From Competibacteraceae bacterium UBA3908 (GTDB taxonomy: Bacteria; Pseudomonadota; Gammaproteobacteria; Competibacterales; Competibacteraceae): a stretch of 11,474 bases of DNA. Shown piece by piece: positions 1 through 6,049 of this stretch. The position numbers and the translations under genes were made by a program. Within the stretch, counting starts at the first letter, position 1. Each line of letters starts with the position of its first letter. The DNA lies in assembly GCA_002391525.1 (NCBI GenBank), contig DGFE01000143.1, forward strand, positions 3,059 to 14,532. Direction: 5' to 3'. Below the pieces are notes generated by a model. The model ran no database searches and was not told the origin of the DNA. It saw nothing but the letters and a program-made list of their open reading frames with translations.

Positions 1-90
1 AATTCAGTTAGAAGACCTATAGCAGGGGGAACCCGCCGCGGAAACCGCTCTGAAATCGCCGCCGATTCCCAACCTGTGGAGCGGCCTCTC

Positions 91-114
91 GAACCGTGAG
101 CGCCAGGGCGGTTC
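91..114. repeat. Short inverted repeat at the 3' end of the hybrid kinase gene
   Basis: GAACCG (91-96) and CGGTTC (109-114) form a perfect 6-bp inverted repeat with a 12-base loop. It overlaps the kinase stop codon (TGA on the minus strand, 115-113). No T-run follows on the minus strand, so a classical intrinsic terminator is not supported, although a weak hairpin at the end of the transcript is possible. The rest of 1-112 holds no gene that I can support. Confidence 0.3.
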
Positions 115-2815
115 AAGCCAGCGGCGGACGCATGAAATGCTGCAACGCCGCCAGGAACATCCCCTTGCGGATGGGCTTGGTCAGGTGGCCATTGCAGCCG
201 GCGTCCAGGCTGCGCTGCTCGTCTTCCTTCAGGGCGTTGGCGGTCAGCGCGATGATGGGCACCGGCGGGTAATCCTGTTCGCGTTCCCACTGACGAATCA
301 GGCCGGTGGCCGTGTAACCGTCCATGACCGGCATCTGCACGTCCATCAGCACCAGATCGTAGCGCCCCTGTTTGAACAGTTCGACCGCCGCTGCGCCGTT
401 TTCCGCGACCTCCAACTGGTGCGGCGTCTGCTTCAGATAAGCCCGGATCAGCTTGACGTTGTCCCTGGAGTCGTCGGCCATCAGAATGGACAGGCCGACC
501 TGCCCCGGCTGTCCGGTCAGAAAGCCGCTGATGCGGGTGCGCGTCCGTCGGTCGGTGCGCGGGTCGCCGGCGTAGCCGAGCAACTGGTTGACCGCGTCCC
601 ACAGGATTTGGCGCTTGATCGGCTTGATCAGGCAGACGATCCGCCCGCCGGCGGCTTCCGCCAACTCGTAACAGCGCCGCTCGCCCGCGCTCAGCAAAAT
701 GACGGGCAGAATCGAATAACCCGGTTCCCGGTCCAGCGTATCCAGCAGGTCCAGACCGTGTCCGTCCGGCATCTGGGAATCCAGCACCAGCAGCTGGCAG
801 GGTTGGCCACTGATGCGCCGGTTCCGCAACGCGGTCAACGCGGTTTCGACGGTTTCGGCCTGCTCGACCCGCGCGCCGCCCAGGCTCAGCAGTTCGGCGA
901 CGATCTGGCGGTTGATCGCCGCGTCGTCCACCACCAGCACCCGCCAGCCGGTCAGCGGTGGCGGGGTCGCCGGTTCCAACGGAGCGGCGGACGCCACGCC
1001 GAGCCTGGCCGTGAAGTAGAAGGTGCTGCCCCGGCCGGGTTGACTCTCCAGCCAGATACGCCCCCCCATCAGTTCGACCAGCCGTCGGCTGATGGCCAGA
1101 CCCAGCCCGGTACCGCCGTATCTCCGGTTGATCGAGCCGTCGGCCTGGGTGAACGCCTTGAACACCAATTCCTGCTGGTCGGGCGCGATGCCGATGCCGG
1201 TGTCGCTTACCGCGAAGCGCAGATGACCGGGCTCCGGCGAATCGGGATCGGTTTCGACCATGACGATCACCTGACCGCGTTCGGTGAACTTGATGGCGTT
1301 GCCGGCCAGATTGGTGAGCACCTGTTGCAGCCGGTACGAATCGCCCTCGACCATGACGGGAACCCGCGGATCGATCCGCAGGATCAGTTCGAGACCTTTC
1401 TTCATGGCGCGCATCGCCAGCAGGTCGATCTGCTTGTTCAACAGATTTTCCAGATCGAAGCGTTCGTGGTTGAGGGTCAGTTTGTCGGCTTCGATCTTGG
1501 ACAGGTCGAGAATGTCCTCGATCAGCACCAGCAGGTTTTCGCCGGCGTTCTTGAACACTTCCAGATAGTTGCGTTGTTCCCGGCTCAGCTTGGTTTCGGC
1601 CAGCAGATCGGCCATGCCGATGATCGCGTTCATCGGCGTGCGGATTTCATGGCTCATGTTCGCCAGGAATTCGCTCTTGGCGCGGTTGGCCGCGTCGGCG
1701 GCTTCCTTGGCGTTCTGGAGTTCCTCGGTGCGCGCTTCCACCAGCTTTTCCAGATTGTTCTGGTAGGCGGTCAGCCGGGCGTTGTTTTGCTCGATGGTGT
1801 CCAGCATCTGGTTGATGGCGAAGCCGAGTTGAGCGATCTCGTCGGTATTCCCGGAGACGAACCGGGAACCCAGCCGCCCGGACTGGACCTGACGGGCGAC
1901 TTCGGAAATGTCCCGGATCGGCCAGATGATCTTGCGCGCCATCGCATGCAGCAGGATGCCGAAGAGCAACATCATGACCAGAATGAAGAGCAGCAGGGAC
2001 TGTTGAATGTGCGTGCGGATGGCCTGGCTGGCCTGGAATTCCCGCTGATAGGTGTCGATGGCCTTGGCGGAAATGTCCGCCAGCACTTGGACCAGGCGGC
2101 GGGTGAGATCGTCGAAGCTGCGATTGAGGGTGCGAATTTCGTTTTCCAACTCCAGGTCCCGGCGCAGCAGCTCTCGATAGCGTTCGGTATAGGAGCGAAA
2201 GCGGGCGTCGCCGCGCAGGGACGACTGCTCGATGTTGCGCAGCAGCGAATCGAAGGCGATGTTGAGGCTGTCGTGCTTGAGCTCGGAGCGCGCGAAAAAA
2301 TAGTTTTCCTGGAAGTGATTGACGTTGAACAGCGGCTTGTACAAGGCGTTGGCGTTCGGCGCGAAAAAGATGGCCGAGGCCAGCACCTGGTAGTTGGAAT
2401 CGAAGCTGGTTTTGTTCAATCGCTGCTGGGTCTTGAGTTGGATCAGTTGGCTGAACAGGCTCTCGTATTCCGAAAACAAGGTCGAGATTTCGTCGATTTT
2501 GCTCCGCGTCAGTACGCTGGAAACCTTGGGATCCAGGTGGCTGATGTGCACTTTCGCTTCGTTCAGCAGCGCGGCGAAGCGCTGTTCGGCTTCCGGGCGA
2601 TTCTGCGCCAGCGCCGCCTGTTCCCAGAAGCGGATTTCACTGAAGCTCCGCTCCAGGCTGCGGGCTTCCCGGTCGGTCAGCGTGGCCAGTTCGGCGCGGG
2701 CGGCGCTCGACGACAAGCGTTCCAGGAACAGAACCATCCCGGTGTAGCCGGCGCCGAACAGGATCAGAAACAAACCGGTCATCAGATAAAAGTGTTGTTT
2801 GACGGTGCCGTGCAT
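113..2815 (-). CDS. Membrane hybrid sensor histidine kinase with two receiver domains (TorS-like layout)
   Basis: This 900-residue inner-membrane kinase should autophosphorylate on His and pass the phosphate to its own receivers. Visible in order: TM1 (about 9-31); a periplasmic region (about 32-272) rich in charged heptad-like helices with no PAS or Cache signature; TM2 (273-294); HAMP (about 292-345); a coiled-coil linker (345-380); HisKA with the SHEIRTP box (H389); and HATPase with N502/N506, the DTGIGI box (D538) and the GGTGLGL box (567-573). REC1 (about 624-745) has D630/D631, phospho-acceptor D679 and K731. REC2 (about 775-893) has D781/D782, D825 and K880. All catalytic residues are present. 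There is no HPt domain and no DNA-binding output, so the phosphorelay partner must lie elsewhere. The start at 2815 lacks a clear ribosome binding site, but TM1 follows directly. The gene lies 104 bases downstream of the tandem binding protein, its probable periplasmic partner. The family call is firm; the ligand is unknown. Confidence 0.93.
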   Translation of the reverse strand: MHGTVKQHFYLMTGLFLILFGAGYTGMVLFLERLSSSAARAELATLTDREARSLERSFSEIRFWEQAALAQNRPEAEQRFAALLNEAKVHISHLDPKVSSVLTRSKIDEISTLFSEYESLFSQLIQLKTQQRLNKTSFDSNYQVLASAIFFAPNANALYKPLFNVNHFQENYFFARSELKHDSLNIAFDSLLRNIEQSSLRGDARFRSYTERYRELLRRDLELENEIRTLNRSFDDLTRRLVQVLADISAKAIDTYQREFQASQAIRTHIQQSLLLFILVMMLLFGILLHAMARKIIWPIRDISEVARQVQSGRLGSRFVSGNTDEIAQLGFAINQMLDTIEQNNARLTAYQNNLEKLVEARTEELQNAKEAADAANRAKSEFLANMSHEIRTPMNAIIGMADLLAETKLSREQRNYLEVFKNAGENLLVLIEDILDLSKIEADKLTLNHERFDLENLLNKQIDLLAMRAMKKGLELILRIDPRVPVMVEGDSYRLQQVLTNLAGNAIKFTERGQVIVMVETDPDSPEPGHLRFAVSDTGIGIAPDQQELVFKAFTQADGSINRRYGGTGLGLAISRRLVELMGGRIWLESQPGRGSTFYFTARLGVASAAPLEPATPPPLTGWRVLVVDDAAINRQIVAELLSLGGARVEQAETVETALTALRNRRISGQPCQLLVLDSQMPDGHGLDLLDTLDREPGYSILPVILLSAGERRCYELAEAAGGRIVCLIKPIKRQILWDAVNQLLGYAGDPRTDRRTRTRISGFLTGQPGQVGLSILMADDSRDNVKLIRAYLKQTPHQLEVAENGAAAVELFKQGRYDLVLMDVQMPVMDGYTATGLIRQWEREQDYPPVPIIALTANALKEDEQRSLDAGCNGHLTKPIRKGMFLAALQHFMRPPLA

Positions 2816-2864
2816 GGCGGTATCGCTGTGGCGTGGAACCGTGGGGCAAGCCGCGATTCCGTCT

Positions 2865-2887
2865 GAGTCGACTCCCTTGGGCGGGAG
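2865..2887. repeat. Palindrome and small hairpin between binding-protein and kinase genes
   Basis: The 104-base gap contains a perfect 10-bp palindrome, GAGTCGACTC (2865-2874). It overlaps a small inverted repeat, CTCCC (2872-2876) with GGGAG (2883-2887) and a 6-base loop. No T-run follows on the minus strand, so readthrough from the binding-protein gene into the kinase gene is likely. It could be a weak attenuator, a processing site or chance. Confidence 0.3.
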
Positions 2888-2919
2888 GAACGTAATGGGG
2901 TTGGAGGCGCCATCCGGGG

Positions 2920-4689
2920 TTACTTTGAAGCTTCGACCAGCTCCAGCCCGACCGGTACGAAGGCGGGTACGGGTTCTCGCCGCAGCGTCTTGAGCGCCAA
3001 ATCGACCGCCAGGGCGCCCATGCGCTCCGGTTTTTGGGCGACGGTGGCGGCGATCTGGCCATCCCGCAGGGCTTGCAGGGCTTCCGGGATCGCATCGAAC
3101 CCGACCAGCAGCGGACGCCTGGCGGGATTGGCCTGCCGCAGGGCGTCGAGCACGCCCAGGATCATGGTGTCGTTGTGGGCGAACACCGCGTCGAAGGTTT
3201 GGCCCTGGGCCACCAACCGCGCCATGATGTCCCGGGCGGCGTCGCGGTTGAAGTGGGCTACTTCGCGGGCCGCGATACGCAGGTTCGGGTGTTTGGCGAT
3301 GATCTCGTTGAAGCCCTTGCCGCGTTCATAGCTGACGGAAGTGCCGGGAATCCCCTCGAATTCGGCGACGGTGCCGCCATCTTGCAGTCGGCGGGCGAGG
3401 TACTCCCCCGCCAGGCGTCCGCCGGCGGTGTTGTCGGACGCGATGTGCGAGACGACCTGCCCACCATCTTCCTTGCGGTCCACGGTGATCACCGGAATCC
3501 GGGCGCGGTTGGCCAATTCGATCCCGAGCCGCACCGCTTGCGAATGGGTGGGATTGACGATGAGGAAATCCACTTTTTGGTCCACGAAGCCCTGGATGGC
3601 AACCAGTTGTTGGGCATCGTCGTTCCCGGCGTCGGCGCTCAGCAGTTCCACCCCGTGCGATTCGGCTTGTGCCCGTGCGCCTTGGACCATGGCGGTGAAG
3701 AAGGGATTGGCCCGTTCCGACAGCGAAAAGGCGATCCGTTTGCCGAAACTTTCGTGGGTGACCAGGTCCAGCGGCGTTTCCAGATACGCCGGAATGTTTT
3801 CGCCCCGCATCGCCCGGTGGGCCAGCGCCACGCCATGGTAACCCATCAACTCGGGATGTTGCTCGACGGTGGCGTGCATCCGGCCGTTGCGCAGTTCATG
3901 GCGGACCGCCTCGATGTTGTCGTAGCCGCCGACCAGCACCTTGCCGGTCAGGTTGCGCGAATCCAGCGCTTGCAGCACGCCGAGCGCCATCTGATCGTTG
4001 GCGCAGAACACGGCATCCACCGCGCCATGTCGATCCAGCAGGCCGGACATGCGGGCGAAGGCGTCCTCGGCATGCCAGTTGGCGCTGACCGAATCCACCA
4101 GATCGATGCCGCCGCCGGCGGTAGCCGCTCGCAGGAATCCTTCCTTGCGCAATTCGGCGTTGCGGGCGCCCCGGATGCCTTCGATGACGATGAGCTTGCC
4201 CTTGCCGCGCAACTGGCGGCGCAGGTAATCGCCGACCAGGGCCGCGCCCTTGGCGTTGTCGGAACCGACGAAGGGAATGGCCAGGCCCTGTTGCGCCTGC
4301 ACGTCCCGGTCCAGCGGATTGTCGATATGGATGACCGCGATGCCCCGTTCGATGGCTTTCTTGAGCGACGGCGCCAGCTTGCGCGAATCGATGGGGGCGA
4401 TGACGATGGCGCCGTAACCGCGGGAAATCAGGTTGTCGACGATGCCGACCTGGCGCTCGATGTCGGTTTCCAGCTCGGTGCCGAATGTTTCCAGATGGAT
4501 GCCGTTTTCGCGGGCGTATTTCCGGGCGCCTTGCTCCATCTTGAAGAAAAACGGGTTGGACAGGGCCTTCATGACCAGGGCGATCTTGTCCCGGTTGGAG
4601 CCCGGTTGCGCCGGTACTTCGGGGGGTGACGCCCACCCGATCAGCCAAAGCAGCAAGAACGGCAGCACGCGGCTTAGCAGGTTTTTCAC
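2920..4689 (-). CDS. Exported protein with two fused ribose-type periplasmic binding domains
   Basis: This 589-residue periplasmic protein is twice the usual size of an RbsB-type sugar-binding protein (Peripla_BP_4 fold). A signal peptide covers about 1-27 (Lys, hydrophobic core FLLLWLIGWA, V-P-A cleavage site). Domain 1 is about 34-310 and domain 2 about 318-589. Each repeats the same landmarks. Domain 1 has NPFF 45-48, D123-N124, N231-D232, D257 and Q277. Domain 2 has NPFF 328-331, D404-R405, N506-D507, D532 and Q552. By analogy with RbsB these are sugar-contact positions; domain 2 keeps the D-R pair and domain 1 has D-N. I chose the GTG start at 4689 because a GAGG box lies 10 bases upstream and the signal peptide begins there; the in-frame extension to 4827 is Arg/His-rich and unlike an export signal. 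No ABC permease or ATPase is adjacent. The downstream hybrid kinase makes a sensory role likelier than transport. A pentose or related sugar is a plausible ligand but unproven. Confidence 0.88.
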   Translation of the reverse strand: MKNLLSRVLPFLLLWLIGWASPPEVPAQPGSNRDKIALVMKALSNPFFFKMEQGARKYARENGIHLETFGTELETDIERQVGIVDNLISRGYGAIVIAPIDSRKLAPSLKKAIERGIAVIHIDNPLDRDVQAQQGLAIPFVGSDNAKGAALVGDYLRRQLRGKGKLIVIEGIRGARNAELRKEGFLRAATAGGGIDLVDSVSANWHAEDAFARMSGLLDRHGAVDAVFCANDQMALGVLQALDSRNLTGKVLVGGYDNIEAVRHELRNGRMHATVEQHPELMGYHGVALAHRAMRGENIPAYLETPLDLVTHESFGKRIAFSLSERANPFFTAMVQGARAQAESHGVELLSADAGNDDAQQLVAIQGFVDQKVDFLIVNPTHSQAVRLGIELANRARIPVITVDRKEDGGQVVSHIASDNTAGGRLAGEYLARRLQDGGTVAEFEGIPGTSVSYERGKGFNEIIAKHPNLRIAAREVAHFNRDAARDIMARLVAQGQTFDAVFAHNDTMILGVLDALRQANPARRPLLVGFDAIPEALQALRDGQIAATVAQKPERMGALAVDLALKTLRREPVPAFVPVGLELVEASK

Positions 4690-4702
4690 GGTGTTGCATC
4701 CT

Positions 4703-4716
4703 CGTCGATGACGACG
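4703..4716. repeat. Small inverted repeat in the leader of the binding-protein gene
   Basis: CGTCG (4703-4707) and CGACG (4712-4716) are complementary around ATGA. In the minus-strand transcript this hairpin would sit directly upstream of the GAGG box (4703-4700) and could touch translation initiation. It is short and may be chance. Confidence 0.25.
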
Positions 4717-4740
4717 CTGTTCGATCCGGGAATCCGGTCT

Positions 4741-4849
4741 GATTGAGTGTAACTGAAAAACGATAAGTGACTCTGGGCGGCGATGGGCATGAATCGCGCC
4801 CCTAAAGCCGCGAGGCGGGCCTGGCAACCGGTCGTTGCCCGATGGGCAA
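4741..4849. promoter_or_regulatory. Divergent promoter/operator region with TGGG boxes and a TTGCCC palindrome
   Basis: This part of the 178-bp gap between the divergent binding-protein and mraZ genes is the only AT-richer stretch nearby (4741-4768). TGGGC occurs at 4774-4778 and 4784-4788, exactly 10 bp apart on the coding strand of mraZ. A third TGGGC (4843-4847) lies inside a perfect inverted repeat, TTGCCC-GAT-GGGCAA (4835-4849), 18 bases before the mraZ start. MraZ proteins are known to bind TGGG-type repeats with 10-bp period upstream of their own gene, so autoregulation is a reasonable inference. On the minus strand TACACT (4751-4746) is a weak -10-like hexamer. I found no convincing -35 box for either direction, so exact promoter positions are not claimed. 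Confidence 0.45.
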
Positions 4850-4867
4850 ACGTGCTAAGCTGATTCC

Positions 4868-5389
4868 ATGGCGAACTTCCTCGGCGAATTCGAATGCAAG
4901 CTCGATTCCAAGGCGCGAATCGCGTTGCCGGCCGCGCTGAGAAAACAGCTTCCCGTCGAGGCGGAGGGCCGCCTGGTGGTCAACCGCGGCTTCGAACAGC
5001 ATCTAACGCTGTACCCCGTCACCGAGTGGCGGCGCATCAGCGCCGAGATCGACCGCCTGAATCCATTCGTCAGGAAGCATCGCGATTTCGCCCGCTACTT
5101 CTACCGGGGCGCCACCGAACTGGAACTGGACGGCAGTGGCCGGCTGCTGCTGCCCCGGCGGCTGCTGGACTACGCCGGTATTCGCGACAACGTGATCCTG
5201 CTGGCCTACGCCAGCCGCATCGAGTGCTGGGAACCGACCCTGTACGACAATCTGCTGTCCGACGAGCCCGCCGATTTTGCCCGGCTGGCGGAGGAGATCA
5301 TGGGTGGCGCGGGTCGCCCGGAACGGGACGGCGAGCGGTTTCCCGATTTCCGGGATTTGCCGACGCTGCCGTCGGGTTCGCGGCACTAA
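4868..5389 (+). CDS. mraZ: MraZ-family DNA-binding regulator, stand-alone copy
   Basis: This 173-residue protein has two AbrB-like half-repeats typical of MraZ, the nucleoid-associated repressor of the division/cell-wall cluster. The DXXXR signature occurs in both: D13-R17 in DSKARIALP and D88-R92 in DGSGRLLLP. Other family landmarks are NRGFE (39-43), LYPVTEW (48-54), YFYRGATELELD (77-88) and SRIECW (116-121). The first half has Ala16 where Gly is usual (DSKGR). After about residue 145 there is a polar tail rich in Gly, Arg, Asp and Pro, making the protein longer than the roughly 150 residues common in the family. The start at 4868 has no strong ribosome binding site. The gene is not followed by rsmH or ftsL but by a converging transporter gene, so it is outside the usual cluster. 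The YRGATELELD segment and GEFECKLD start recall Bacteroidetes MraZ more than the E. coli protein, which suggests transfer or an old paralogue (inference). Confidence 0.88.
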   Translation: MANFLGEFECKLDSKARIALPAALRKQLPVEAEGRLVVNRGFEQHLTLYPVTEWRRISAEIDRLNPFVRKHRDFARYFYRGATELELDGSGRLLLPRRLLDYAGIRDNVILLAYASRIECWEPTLYDNLLSDEPADFARLAEEIMGGAGRPERDGERFPDFRDLPTLPSGSRH

Positions 5390-6048
5390 TCCGCTGCGCT
5401 CGCCCCCAGCGTGATCACGGGTCCGCCAGCCGCCTGGGCGTCGGCGGAGTCGTGGGTGACCAGCAGGGTCGGTAATCCGCACTGGCGGGCATGTTCGAAT
5501 ATGAAGGTCCGCATCCGCGCCCGCAAGCCGGCGTCCAGCCTGGAAAACGGTTCGTCCAGCACCAGCGCCTCCGGTTCCGACAGCAAGGTCCGCAGCAGCG
5601 CCACGCGGGCGCGCTGACCGCCGGACAGCATGGCCGGATCGCGCCCGCCCAGTCCCGCCAGTTCGGCATCCAGCAACGCATCGGCCACCCGCCGTTGCCG
5701 TTCGCGACGCGACAAACCAGACGGCAGGCCGAAAGCCAGGTTTTCAGCCACGCTGAGATGGGGAAACAGCAGGGCATCCTGAAACAGGATGCCGACCCGC
5801 CGCCGCTCCAGCGGCAGGCCCGCCAGGTCCCGCCCGCCCAGCCGGACCGCGCCCTCGGCCTGGAACGCCGGCGCCAGGGTGCCGCAAACGTAGCTCAGCA
5901 GGGTGGATTTGCCACAGCCGCTTGGACCCATCACCGTGACCACCTCGCCAGGATGAACGGTCAGATTGAGTGGCGGGAACAGAGGTCGGTGTTGCAGGCT
6001 GATGCACACCCCGGCCAGAATCAGGGTTTGAGAACCGCCGCCACTCAT
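5386..6048 (-). CDS. ynjD: ABC transporter ATP-binding protein, YnjD-like
   Basis: This 220-residue cytoplasmic ATPase would energise the permease encoded just upstream. Motifs: Walker A GPSGCGKST (41-49), Q-loop LFQD (88-91), signature LSGGQRARVAL (141-151), Walker B ALVLDEP (161-167), D-loop SRLD (169-172) and switch His199 (VTHD). All catalytic residues are present. The start is taken at ATG 6048, one base after the permease stop codon (6052-6050), which implies translational coupling; the in-frame extension to 6090 would lie inside the permease gene. The length matches E. coli YnjD (about 217 residues), and the order binding protein, double permease, ATPase matches ynjBCD. ThiQ- and FbpC-type ATPases are close relatives, so the symbol rests mostly on the YnjB-like partner. 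The stop codon (TAG, 5388-5386) overlaps the stop of the converging mraZ by four bases. Confidence 0.9.
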   Translation of the reverse strand: MSGGGSQTLILAGVCISLQHRPLFPPLNLTVHPGEVVTVMGPSGCGKSTLLSYVCGTLAPAFQAEGAVRLGGRDLAGLPLERRRVGILFQDALLFPHLSVAENLAFGLPSGLSRRERQRRVADALLDAELAGLGGRDPAMLSGGQRARVALLRTLLSEPEALVLDEPFSRLDAGLRARMRTFIFEHARQCGLPTLLVTHDSADAQAAGGPVITLGASAAD

Positions 6049-6049
6049 C

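Noticed and set aside
1..99. Possible 3' end of a plus-strand gene entering from the left edge and stopping at TGA 97-99
   Set aside because: Only 32 codons, Arg/Pro/Glu-rich and without any recognisable pattern; an open stretch this short is expected by chance.
75..115. A GGTTCGA motif on the minus strand resembling a tRNA T-loop
   Set aside because: The flanking bases do not pair as a T-stem, and no acceptor, D or anticodon arm can be built around it.
137..2866. A 909-codon open frame on the plus strand, antisense to the hybrid kinase gene
   Set aside because: Its translation is low-complexity (Gln, Gly, Asp, Val, His) with no domain pattern. Long stop-free antisense frames are expected opposite GC-rich genes, and the kinase frame carries all the motifs.
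3034..4629. A 531-codon plus-strand frame opposite the tandem binding protein
   Set aside because: It has the same codon-bias shadow character and no recognisable domain; the minus strand encodes two complete binding-protein folds.
3896..4699. A minus-strand frame starting at ATG 4699 inside the binding-protein gene
   Set aside because: It is shifted relative to the real coding frame and gives an Arg/His/Pro-rich product without any domain.
4690..4827. N-terminal extension of the tandem binding protein to an ATG at 4827
   Set aside because: The extra 46 residues are Arg/His-rich with no export signal. A GTG with an upstream GAGG and a good signal peptide begins at 4689.
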